Notes under the pieces: model-generated
Database searches by the model: none
What the model was told of the DNA's origin: nothing
What the model saw: only the letters and a program-made list of their open reading frames with translations
Made by a program: the position numbers and the translations under genes
Source of the DNA: Larix sibirica
Taxonomy: Eukaryota; Streptophyta; Pinopsida; Pinales; Pinaceae
Length of the DNA: 10,531 nucleotides
Assembly (NCBI GenBank): GCA_004151065.3
Contig: NWUY0300068451.1
Coordinates: 5,653 to 16,183 of the forward strand
Direction: 5' to 3'
Shown: in pieces, positions 1 to 6,949 of the stretch
Numbering within the stretch: the stretch's first letter is position 1
Layout: the number at the start of each line of letters is the position of its first letter

Positions 1-270
1 TAAAAATACCAAAATTTCCTATAGTAATTGAAGAAAATCAAGTCAAATAAATCAGCAAATTTGATAAAAAAGGTTATCAGGCTATTAAAAGGTAAAAACA
101 AATTCCTGACATAACAGGTCATTTTAATAAAATTTTGAAAAAGGGACATTACAATTTGGGTGGTAATAAACCAAATGTGCCCATCAAAAATAAAAATAAA
201 AAGGATCTCCATGCATCAGCATTCAAGCACAAAAAAGGATGCATATCCTTTACAAAGCCATGATTACAAA
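1..270. other. AT-rich stretch without recognisable gene
   Basis: No reading frame or known element is visible here. The only local structure is a small perfect hairpin at 234-251: a 7-base stem (AAAGGAT/ATCCTTT) around the loop GCAT. It is too short to assign a role. Confidence 0.5.
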
Positions 271-273
271 ACC

Positions 274-458
274 GGTATCAAGCTAAATGTGGGATCGCTA
301 AACTATGCACCCAGATATCTATAGGTTATAGTGAAATCAATTATCTCTCCCCGTAAAAACTGAACGAGACAAGCATAAAGGTAAATGGAGGATTCTTAAA
401 TTGTGCGCACAAGTGACGGTAAGCTATAGTGAACTCGATTGGCTCTCCCCTAAAGAAA
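274..458 (-). repeat. Diverged 98-base tandem repeat, coding-like on the minus strand
   Basis: Two units align without gaps at a spacing of 98 bases, roughly 280-357 and 378-455. For example, TTATAGTGAAATC near 326 matches CTATAGTGAACTC near 424, and both are followed by CTCTCCCC. On the minus strand each unit reads as a similar peptide. The upper unit gives RGEPIEFTIAYRHLCAQF and the lower gives RGEIIDFTITYRYLGA, then a stop and F. Of 26 aligned codons, 14 encode the same residue and 6 of those differ only synonymously, including an Arg codon CGT versus AGA with two changes. Because 98 is not a multiple of three, the units lie in different frames, so this is no longer one intact protein. I do not recognise the peptide. 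A transposon-derived or ancient gene-fragment origin is possible. Confidence 0.55.
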
Positions 459-460
459 AA

Positions 461-867
461 ATTAAGTTTATATAAAGCTTCCATTGATGTATTGAAAACC
501 ATAACTTTAATTATTGTTAGGTTCAACCAGATGTTGGTGATGATCAAAAATGTGATCTAAAGCATCCAACAATCTTTGGGAACCATACGAGAGGATTCAA
601 TAAGGACTGCATCATCATCAAAAAGAAGGGCTCAAGATGATCAATATAGATCACAAATGATGTCAACCAAAAAAGAAACCCTTGTTTGACTCCAAAAGAG
701 TCCTATATTATTTAAAAACCAATCTATACCCACTACAATATCATAAAACCTCATGATAGAAATAACCACTAGCTCTACTACACCATTGCCACAAATAGCC
801 TATATGACATTTGCACATACACTGACATGTAAAAATTGCGGAGGAATAGAAGAAAACATTAATAGAT
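461..867. other. AT-rich stretch without recognisable gene
   Basis: I see no frame conservation, RNA gene or terminal-repeat structure here. The short minus-strand frame ending at 341 extends into this stretch up to 547, but only its part inside the neighbouring 98-base repeat shows any conservation. Confidence 0.4.
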
Positions 868-1003
868 TGATCAATGTGTAATTATGAATGCATCAAATAT
901 GATGCCTCATAAGAGAGAAATAAGTCCTTAGAAACCACCATCAAGTAACCAAAAAGGACATGTAACTTGAATAACAACATAAGTCACTTCTTTAACTCCT
1001 AAC
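868..1003 (+). repeat. Left diverged direct repeat (possible 5' LTR)
   Basis: This is the left partner of the repeat at 1192-1336. The anchors are TTATGAATGCATCAAATATG at 882-901, a GTAACCAAAAAGGACATG block, and TTTAACTCCTAAC ending at 1003. The similarity is clear but the copies are well diverged, so the duplication is old. Confidence 0.6.
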
Positions 1004-1170
1004 TTTTCTTAGTTTTTTATGTTGTACTAGGTCTGTGTTTTTCATTGTGTATGTGATCTATTGTCTCGCACTACAATTCCTCTGCCTTCCTATAATTCTA
1101 CTACATGCGCACTACAATTCATGGCCATGTTCATATGATTTTCTGCCCACAATAAATTAATCCTCACGAC

Positions 1171-1190
1171 AAGAGAAAGAGAAGAGAAAA
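1171..1190 (+). promoter_or_regulatory. Purine-only tract (candidate polypurine tract)
   Basis: Twenty consecutive purines (AAGAGAAAGAGAAGAGAAAA) lie one base before TGATAT, a possible start of the right repeat. In LTR retroelements such a tract primes plus-strand synthesis directly upstream of the 3' LTR. The position is what supports this reading. Purine tracts are also common by chance in AT-rich plant DNA. Confidence 0.35.
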
Positions 1191-1191
1191 C

Positions 1192-1336
1192 TGATATATT
1201 TATCACCATGGAGTTATGAATACATCAGATATGATAAGCCTTGGGAGAGATGCAAGTTGGTCGCAACCCCCTTCAGGTAACCAAAAAGTCTATGTGACTT
1301 GATTAATAACTTAAGCCACTTTATTTAACTCCTAAT
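1192..1336 (+). repeat. Right diverged direct repeat (possible 3' LTR)
   Basis: This is the right partner of 868-1003. The anchors are TTATGAATACATCAGATATG at 1214-1233, GTAACCAAAAAGTCTATG, and TTTAACTCCTAAT ending at 1336. The right copy carries a longer stretch between its TGAT start and the first shared block. Confidence 0.6.
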
Positions 1337-1847
1337 ATCAAAGTACTATGCTAAGTACATTACATCATGATATGATCATTATGTTATAGATTTTATCCAT
1401 CTAGTAATCTTTCTTGAACTTTGCCTAACCCCTAGCTCTAAACTTACTTCTTTTAAATTGAGCAGAAACAAGTCAAGAATAGTACTAGATAACTTGGCAA
1501 AAGATTGCATAATCGTAATAGTCCTAGAAATATTTGGATCAAAGCAAACTCCTCGCTTATAAATATGATAAATAATAATATAGGTAGTTCCAAGAACACA
1601 AATAATAATATAGGTGGAAAACCCAAACAAACCACATCATTAAAGAGACTTTCAATAAGAAAGGCAACAAGATCAATGCCACGCGTGAGTAATTCAACTT
1701 GAAACCCTTCACATTCAACAACTTTCCTAATCTTCAATTTTTAATAGCTCCACTAATATGTCAAGGAGTATAAAATGACAAGACACCAGAGAAGACAAAA
1801 CAATCACAGGGGGTTGGTCTGAAATATCATGAAGTTGGGTAGTTTAA
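1337..1847. other. AT-rich stretch with a short direct repeat, no gene
   Basis: Short frames are open on both strands between about 1379 and 1737, but they overlap each other, have low-complexity or hydrophobic translations, and show no motif I recognise. The one definite structure is an exact 16-base repeat at 1570-1585 and 1600-1615 (AAATAATAATATAGGT). Confidence 0.4.
1570..1615. repeat. Exact 16-base direct repeat at 30-base spacing
   Basis: The sequence AAATAATAATATAGGT occurs at 1570-1585 and again at 1600-1615, with unrelated bases between. It is probably a small slippage duplication. Confidence 0.75.
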
Positions 1848-2147
1848 GAAACTCAATATTGGGATCAACATCCGAAAGGGAGGATTTCCTTGAATGAATG
1901 GTACGTCAAATTTCTTAGGGACATGCAAAGAAAAGATGGGACTTAAAGTTGGCTAGTTGAGCATTGTGGAGACCAAGTACTTGGATTTATGCTTCTATCT
2001 GCATTGGCAGACTCCTTATTTCATGGATCCAGCATTTTCACATTCTTTGATGAGTTGGCACATGGAGTTGGGATCTTAATCAATTTAGAGGTGAAATCCT
2101 AGCTTGAAGGACAACGGTACTTTTGGAGATGCGTGCTAGCTTATTAG
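1848..2147 (+). pseudogene. Decayed protein-coding fragment, family not identified
   Basis: One plus-strand frame stays protein-like for about 100 codons, interrupted only by stops at 1944-1946 and 2100-2102 and closed by a stop at 2145-2147. After an open lead-in with EWYVKFLRDMQRKDGT comes a stop. The longest uninterrupted segment, about 51 codons, contains SWLVEHCGDQVLGFMLL and FTFFDELAHGVGILINLEV. A shorter tail with LEGQRYFWRCVLAY follows the second stop. The composition (charged, aromatic and aliphatic residues mixed, no low complexity) is unlike the random translations around it. There is no start codon in good context and no promoter directly upstream. It lies just before LTR-like DNA, so a retroelement gag fragment is a reasonable guess, but I cannot name the family. 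A fragment of a host gene is the alternative. Confidence 0.5.
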
Positions 2148-2426
2148 TGTTGATGTTTGTAGCATCGGACAGGTAATTCCACAATGGTTTGTGTCTTACA
2201 TGTGAAAATCGTCATTAATACCTCTTAGGTACTTAGGAAATTCACTTTAATTAAAAGAATTATTAAACTGAATGCCTATTTATAATTAATAGGGGTTAAT
2301 TTGGAGAAAATCCAAAGTCTGGGGCTTTAGTGATTTAAGTTAATCAAATGAATCTTAGCCCTTGATCTCCTATGAGTGAGATCTAACCTCAGCCATTGAA
2401 GTTATGGTTTTGTTTCATTTCAAAAG

Positions 2427-2437
2427 CATAAAAGGCA
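2427..2437 (+). promoter_or_regulatory. TATA-like box
   Basis: GCATAAAAGGC followed about 15 bases later by a long purine-rich stretch resembles a plant RNA polymerase II core promoter. No experimental or conservation support is available from this window. Confidence 0.3.
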
Positions 2438-2677
2438 GCTAAGGGGAGAGGAGAAAGACACAAGAGAGAGACTCAAGCATTGAGTGGGAATGAGGAGAAG
2501 GACTTTCTGATTTTCAATCTCTTGGGAAAGGGTGAAGGACTTTCACCCAAGGAAGGAAAGTCCTTTTTGATTTCCAGGCCAAGGAGAGAAAAGATAGCAA
2601 TACAAGAGCAGCAGGCAGCCATGCCAATCCAGCAAAGGCACCACTGAGGAGGGAAAAACAGGCAAAAAAACTACAGG

Positions 2678-2772
2678 TACAGCCGTATGGATTCCGTACA
2701 GTCACATGGAATAGGCCATACGAATTCCGTGCAGACAAACTGTACGATGCAGATCCATACAGCCATATGGAC
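2678..2772. repeat. Cluster of degenerate GTACAG / CATACGGATTCC repeats
   Basis: Related units follow one another: GTACAGCCGTATGGATTCC at 2678, GTACAGTCACATGG at 2697, GCCATACGAATTCC at 2715, GTGCAGAC at 2729 and ATACAGCCATATGG at 2758. The units are partly self-complementary (CCGTATGG against CCATACG), so they recur in both orientations and could fold into short stems. The block lies in the leader-like part of the LTR-like region. Confidence 0.6.
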
Positions 2773-2924
2773 AGGTCAGCAGAACTATTTTTGCAAAAAA
2801 TAAAATTCTAGGTTTTTCCTGTAGATTTCTGGGGCGGATTTGAAGAGGAAGTTGGTCTTCTGAAGGGCAGATTTTGCCAAGTTTGTTGTGTAATTTTCAG
2901 GGCCATTTTCCCAGTAAGGGAGCC

Positions 2925-2926
2925 NN
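2925..2926. other. Two undetermined bases (NN)
   Basis: The sequence reads GAGCC, NN, CGGACTCC. The flanks show no duplicated overlap, so this may be low-quality base calls or a nominal gap of unknown true size. Confidence 0.9.
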
Positions 2927-2972
2927 CGGACTCCATGTTAACATTTTTTCATTCATTGTGCAGGTTTACACT

Positions 2973-3053
2973 CTGCAACTCAAAATTTCTCTATTATTAC
3001 AAATTTAATAAACAAACAAAAATGAATAAAATGACAAAAAACATGGATCTTAC
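2973..3053 (-). other. Candidate spliceosomal intron (81 bases)
   Basis: On the minus strand a consensus donor AG/GTAAGA (GT at 3053-3052) is followed by a very T-rich tract and an acceptor GTTGCAG ending at 2973. Eighty-one bases and strong T-richness are normal for a plant intron. The upstream side (3054 to about 3205) is an open frame containing PSIVAEPHSPIALAEL, but its stop TAG falls exactly at the donor, and the downstream side is not clearly coding. It could be a non-coding transcript, a decayed gene or chance. Confidence 0.25.
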
Positions 3054-3221
3054 CTATCCAATGCACTTGATGATCACTTGTTGGATGGATTGACAGAGTT
3101 TTTGAGTGGAAATGGTGAAAATGGTGGTCTGTAGCTCCGCCAATGCGATGGGTGAGTGAGGCTCGGCCACAATGGAAGGAAGTAGAATGCCTCTACCTTG
3201 TTTTTTTTTAATTATCTTAAT

Positions 3222-3480
3222 AGGGGGCGCGTGCACGCTTTTGAGCGCATACGTGCTAGAAATGCGCACGCACAGCAACGCGCACGCACCCTAATACCTT
3301 ATGGAATACCCTCAACGAGGTAAATTGAAACACAAATTCTCTCCACCGCCCGATTGGAAGAGTTCATAGCAGCCATATCCATTTTTAGATACTGAATCTA
3401 ATGGTACGTGCACGCGTTTGGTTTTTCCTCGCTAGCGCGGCCCCGTTGCAACACTTTTGGGGAGCATCTTTGTGCGCCCA
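3222..3480. other. CpG-dense patch in AT-rich surroundings
   Basis: About ten CpG dinucleotides fall within roughly 65 bases at 3226-3290, including GCGCGTGCACGC and two copies of GCGCACGCAC. A second cluster at 3405-3440 includes ACGTGCACGCG and GCTAGCGCGG. The GTGCACGC core occurs in both clusters. Methylated plant repeats normally lose CpG, so the patch may be young or lightly methylated. It lies upstream, on the minus strand, of the candidate exon at 3054-3205 and could be its promoter, but I see no TATA box. Confidence 0.4.
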
Positions 3481-3841
3481 CCCCATTATGCTTACTCTAA
3501 CTTTGTAATTCTCTTTAATTCATATTTCCTTTCAGTAATAACTTCTTGAACATATCTAACAATTACTTACAACATTTCTTGATATGAATATCTTTAAAGA
3601 CTAGTCTCAAGTTGGGATCCATTGTCACTTGTGCTTCTTTGGGCTACCTTTTGCAATATATGCATGGTTTTAAGATTCTAGCCTTCCCATGGAGAATAGT
3701 TTTCTGGTCATCCAAAGCATAAGGAGCATAAATCATCCAGAAAGTACCAACAAGTTTATTATAATTCTAGTCAAGTGAAAAGTCTAAAATAACATGACCT
3801 ATCTGTTACTATTCTTGTATCCAAATTCGACAAGTTGATTC

Positions 3842-4239
3842 CTAAAATGCTCTACACCTTACAAAGCTAGTACTCTTTACACTCAAATTCATTGGCAGAA
3901 AGCTTGATAAATTGACTATACAACAATTGATGTATCCTTGTTTCATTGACATAAAGCTCGATGAGTTGACTGTACAATTGAAGTATCCTTGCTTCATCGG
4001 TTTTCTAGAGACATTACCAAGCTGTTCCCATGTCTTACTTGGTCTATGGTCTGGATGATTGAAATCCTAACTTATTAAAAAAAATCCAATTAGACCTCGT
4101 ATTTCATTATATTTGTTGAACAATGTATTTTTCTTTACTATGCTTGTGGCTCGTGGTTGCCTCTTTCCACAATTTGACACAAATCTCTATTGCTAAATAA
4201 ATCTTTTATCTTTGGTTTCCAAAGTGCAGAGCTAGAACC
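3842..4239 (-). pseudogene. Decayed Copia-type retrotransposon gag fragment
   Basis: Read on the minus strand from 4239, the first open part (to a stop at 4140-4138) contains ITGSSSALWKPKIKDLF and then NRDLCQIVERGNHEP. This matches the start of plant Copia gag polyproteins (DUF4219/UBN2 type): a G-S-x-x-x-x-W-K-x-K-x-x-D-L-x motif, then a D-L-x-x-I-V-E-x-G-x-x-E-P motif. After a broken stretch, an open part from 4066 to a stop at 3844-3842 contains KTWEQLGNVSRKP, which fits the next conserved gag block (usually KEAW-x-x-L). Stops and frame changes show it is dead. Intact gags reach a CCHC zinc knuckle, and none is visible here. Upstream on the same strand lies a primer-binding site, so orientation and order agree with a minus-strand Copia element. 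Protease, integrase and reverse transcriptase are not visible. Confidence 0.7.
3899..4003 (-). repeat. 54-base tandem repeat inside the gag remnant
   Basis: Two units, 3899-3952 and 3953-4003, share AAAGCTYGATRARTTGACTRTACAA, then TGATGTATCC or TGAAGTATCC, then TTGYTTCATYG. The second has lost 3 bases. On the minus strand the repeat is in frame (18 and 17 codons): MKQGYFNCTVNSSSF and MKQGYINCCIVNLSSF. It is an in-frame duplication within the gag region. Confidence 0.75.
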
Positions 4240-4475
4240 TGTAATCTTATCCTGAGAAATTAATGAAAAGCCAGAAAATAAATAAAATGCAGAGAAGGAA
4301 AAAAAATTGAAGGAACTTACAAAATCTTCTCGCAGCTGCTACCAATAGCGCATGTTCGCTTCTCAACAATGAGATAAAATGAATCTTGAAACCCTTCGGA
4401 TCACAAGAATCCCGATAAGGCCTTTGATCTCATGAGAAACTAAGTGAACTTACAATCATACTCTAGAATTTTTAT

Positions 4476-4525
4476 GGCTATGATACAATGTAAAATCTTT
4501 ATAGCTTTGATACTGTGAAAATAGG
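4476..4525 (-). mobile_element. LTR end with duplicated tRNA-Met primer-binding site (Copia, minus strand)
   Basis: On the minus strand, TTTTCACAGTATCAAAGC and TTTTACATTGTATCATAGCC follow each other at 27-base spacing. Each is an LTR-like end (…ACA) followed by a version of TGGTATCAGAGCC, the primer-binding site complementary to initiator tRNA-Met used by plant Copia elements. The matching plus-strand units are at 4470-4498 and 4497-4525. The gag remnant lies about 240 bases downstream on the same strand. The LTR itself should extend to higher coordinates, but its far end is not recognisable. Confidence 0.55.
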
Positions 4526-4557
4526 AAGAATAGTAATAATAAAAAAGGAATTAATCC

Positions 4558-4640
4558 AGGGGAAGCTTAGTTGGTTAGAACTTCTAAACCCAAAACCAAA
4601 GTAATTAAGGTTGGAAGTCCAAATCTCTGTATCCTTATTA
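4558..4640 (+). mobile_element. tRNA-derived SINE-like segment
   Basis: AAGCTTAGTTGGTTAGAAC at 4563-4581 matches the A box of tRNA-derived plant SINEs (TAGCTCAGTTGGTTAGAGC). About 32 bases later GGTTGGAAGTCC resembles the B box GGTTCGANTCC with one extra base. The box order and spacing fit an internal RNA polymerase III promoter. The part between cannot fold as a tRNA anticodon arm, so this is not a tRNA gene. A 3' tail and target-site duplication are not evident. If the minus-strand Copia LTR reaches this far, the SINE inserted into it. Confidence 0.5.
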
Positions 4641-4652
4641 TACTCCCAAACC

Positions 4653-5020
4653 GACCAAGTGAAACTTACAATCAGAACACGAAATATACAATAACACACA
4701 GTGACTTAATCCCAGAACATAGAATACGAAATATACAAGAACACAGTGACTTAATCCCAGTGGTAGAGATGATTATGACTAGCCTCTCATCATTGCCAGA
4801 ATAATTCTTAAAATTGTATAGATTAGATATCCGTCCTAAAAAGGAGAGAGAAGGTGTGAAAAGATATGCGTCGTAAAAAGGAGAGTGAAAAATCCAATTA
4901 GAGTGGTTGTGTATCGTTATTATTGGATATAACTTGAGAGACCTCAAATAATAAGATGTGGAAGAAAGTTGTTAAGTTGCAGGATAAACTGTATGTTCAA
5001 TTGTTGTTTATCCCCGATTA
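4653..5020. repeat. Tandem duplication, first copy (368 bases)
   Basis: This copy begins GACCAAGTGAAACTTAC and ends at CCCCGATTA. It is followed head to tail by a copy that differs at only two positions outside the minisatellite: T4857/C5272 and C4943/T5358. The trinucleotide GAC stands at both ends and at the junction. Open minus-strand frames run through both copies (for example YPIITIHNHSNWIFHS), but they match nothing I recognise and include the minisatellite, so I do not call a gene. Confidence 0.9.
4674..4758. repeat. Minisatellite in first duplicate: two units
   Basis: Two units of 40 and 45 bases, each of the form AGAACAYRGAATACGAAATA followed by TACAANAACACAGTGACTTA and ending in ATCCC. 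The first is shortened near its start. The second duplicate carries three units. Confidence 0.85.
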
Positions 5021-5438
5021 GACCAAGTGAAACTTACAATCAGAACACGAAATATACAATAACACACAGTGACTTAATCCCAGAACATAGAATACGAAAT
5101 ATACAATAACACACAGTGACTTAATTCCAGAACATAGAATACGAAATATACAAGAACACAGTGACTTAATCCCAGTGGTAGAGATGATTATGACTAGCCT
5201 CTCATCATTGCCAGAATAATTCTTAAAATTGTATAGATTAGATATCCGTCCTAAAAAGGAGAGAGAAGGTGCGAAAAGATATGCGTCGTAAAAAGGAGAG
5301 TGAAAAATCCAATTAGAGTGGTTGTGTATCGTTATTATTGGATATAACTTGAGAGACTTCAAATAATAAGATGTGGAAGAAAGTTGTTAAGTTGCAGGAT
5401 AAACTGTATGTTCAATTGTTGTTTATCCCCGATTAGAC
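5021..5438. repeat. Tandem duplication, second copy (about 415 bases)
   Basis: This is the second copy of 4653-5020, longer by exactly one 47-base minisatellite unit. The rest aligns base for base at an offset of 415. It ends with GATTAGAC at 5431-5438, after which the sequence diverges. Confidence 0.9.
5042..5173. repeat. Minisatellite in second duplicate: three units
   Basis: Units of 40, 47 and 45 bases. The extra middle unit ends in ATTCC instead of ATCCC. The unit-number difference between two otherwise nearly identical copies shows gain or loss by slippage or unequal exchange after, or during, the larger duplication. Confidence 0.85.
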
Positions 5439-6949
5439 AAAGTTCCAGGTTACCTACTTTGTCACTACTCTTTAGGGTGCAGTATTGTCTCCTCTTCCTA
5501 ATATAATACTGGAAATAAGTGAAACATCTCTCAAGCGAAAATGGTCATATACATTCACATTATTTTGAGATGTGAATGTGGATGCATTTGGCCACATATT
5601 TTCTCTTACTTTCTTGGTTGTATTTTCAATATGTATAACAATATTTTTAGAGTCCCTTCGAGAGTGTATGTCTCCTTATGGAGCAAGGTGATACCCCATC
5701 ATATTTGATCTAGTTGAAGAACTTGCTATATAGGTAGAGCTAGGAATATTATGTCTATTGAGCCATGATTTCTTATATAAAGGATTATGTAGTAGTGATG
5801 GTCAATTAGTTGGCATTTTTCTTTAGATGAGACAATTGGATGCATGATTATTTGATGGAGTTCTGATGAACAATTGCTTGTAAAGCACATAAACATTGGT
5901 GGGATTGTTTTTGATGGTTTATTATTGGTAGTACCATAATTAGTTGATGTGCATTGCATTCTTTCATCATCTCTTCTTTAGAGGTTTTGAATCTAGCACA
6001 TGTGGAATTTGAGGGGTCTTTGAGGGTATTGGAGAACATTGATCACACATTTGATTAAGCCTTTACACATTTTTGAAGAGGGACACCTAGTGTTAGCAAC
6101 TAAGGGTTTCCCTAAGAAGGTTCAACTCCTTGGAATATCTTATTTCAATATCTGGTGCTTTCAGCACAACATTCAGGGAGAGAATGGGGAACTTTTTGGA
6201 CTATGTGATATCATCTCATCTCCTTATCTCTTTTAGGTGTCTGGTTCCCTAATCCTTTGAAGCATCTGGGTTACCTGGAAGATAGTTTTAGGTTTTGGTT
6301 TGTTGCAAATGGGAGGGTTGAGGGTTGGTAGGATTTATCTTGCAATCCCATTTGGAGTTGAGGAACCTTGTGGCATAAATAACTTGCTTTTTGTCTCATA
6401 GATTGAATAGGAAGGGCATTATTTCTTTGGGGTGATTTGTCAAAATTAGCCTCTTATTCTTGGAAGGAGTAGCATACTTTTGCTCAGGAGAATGGTCTCC
6501 TTGCTTTTAATTGAAGTTCAATTATGGAGCTTCAAGGGCTTATCCCAAAGGCTGAGTTGAAAAAATAGAACATTGAAATGCTTGGGCCTTTTTGGAGAGA
6601 TTGGCAGTGGTGTTTTGGTTAGCTTCAACAATAAAACTCTAGCCACTTGTATTTCAATTATGAATGCTCGCTAGATATCACGGGATTCAGAGAATGGATA
6701 GATTCATAGGCCACAATATGGTTGGTTGTATAGGATTTCTTATAATTTGATAGTTTTTGTATGGCTAAAGGTTTATTATGGGATTCCATCCAAGGCCAAG
6801 TTGGTCAATAACAATCTTTCTAACGGCTAATATCTTGTTTGTTATCATTTTGAGATGGTGAATCTCAACTTTTGGGAGTGTCAGTATGCCAAATAATGTT
6901 GGAGGTTCCTTGAGGTGTTGAAGGGTGCTTAAGGGTGGTGTTGCTCTGT
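5439..6949. other. Unassigned AT-rich stretch
   Basis: No intact gene is visible. Short frames such as 6039-6236 on the plus strand have no motif I can name. In another plus-strand frame near 6235-6330 the translation includes VWFPNPLKHLGYLEDSFRF. This faintly resembles the VWVRLPNLPLHLW-type core of DUF4283, found in plant LINE ORF1 and related proteins, but the supporting residues around it are absent. I treat it as decayed repeat DNA of unknown type. Confidence 0.3.
5551..5579. repeat. Perfect 10-base-pair inverted repeat
   Basis: ACATTCACAT at 5551-5560 and ATGTGAATGT at 5570-5579 flank a 9-base loop. It is a stable small hairpin, but no T-run, longer arms or flanking target duplication link it to a terminator, microRNA or MITE. 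Confidence 0.7.

Larger units (their letters stand above)
868..1336 (+). mobile_element. Possible TRIM-like small retroelement (two diverged terminal direct repeats)
   Basis: Two direct repeats, about 868-1003 and 1192-1336, share a string of blocks in the same order. These are TTATGAATRCATCARATATGAT, then GTAACCAAAAAG, then a TGACTTGA-like block, then TTTAACTCCTAA. The offset is 332-333 bases, so there are few indels. Both can be drawn as starting with TGAT. The second repeat is preceded by a 20-base all-purine tract, as expected for the polypurine tract next to a 3' LTR. The internal part is only about 190 bases and has no coding potential, which fits TRIM elements (LTRs of 100-250 bases around a short non-coding core). 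Against this reading, I see no convincing primer-binding site after the first repeat and no target-site duplication. An ordinary diverged duplication remains possible. Confidence 0.35.
2160..2924 (+). mobile_element. LTR-like promoter and leader region, boundaries unknown
   Basis: This block has the layout common in plant LTRs and retroelement leaders. An AT-rich upstream part is followed by phrases such as GATCTAACCTCAGCCATTGA, a TATA-like box at 2427-2437, and a purine-rich stretch (GGGGAGAGGAGAAAGACAC) just after the expected transcription start. A GC-richer leader without a long frame follows. It sits directly downstream of a decayed reading frame, which would suit a 3' LTR. I cannot fix a TG start, a CA end, a primer-binding site or a second copy, because the region runs into a 2-base gap. 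A host promoter with 5' UTR is the alternative. Confidence 0.3.

Noticed and set aside
1453-1737. Hydrophobic minus-strand frame that could be a membrane protein
   Set aside because: The hydrophobic residues come from AAT/ATT-rich repeats on the other strand, and a second frame overlaps it. There is no domain or promoter.
3485-3535. Plus-strand 3' splice site with branch point (CTAAC, pyrimidine tract, TTTCAG)
   Set aside because: The motif is good in isolation, but no open exon follows (an in-frame stop comes at once in one frame and others close quickly) and no matching donor or exon lies upstream.
4558-4640. Functional tRNA gene
   Set aside because: Only the A and B box resemblance is present. 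The anticodon arm and acceptor stem cannot be formed, so a SINE-like origin fits better.
4672-5362. Two nearly identical minus-strand open frames of 91 and 114 codons as paralogous genes
   Set aside because: They are copies of the tandem duplication, run through the minisatellite, and have no recognisable domain. Their similarity comes from the recent DNA duplication and is not evidence of selection.
5551-5579. Rho-independent terminator or microRNA precursor
   Set aside because: The stem is only 10 base pairs, has no T-run, and the arms are far too short for a plant microRNA precursor.
6235-6330. DUF4283-type (LINE ORF1-like) fragment on the plus strand
   Set aside because: VWFPNPLKHLGYLEDSF only loosely resembles the VWVRLPNLPLHLW core. 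The neighbouring conserved residues are missing and the flanking frame is closed, so I kept it as a remark only.
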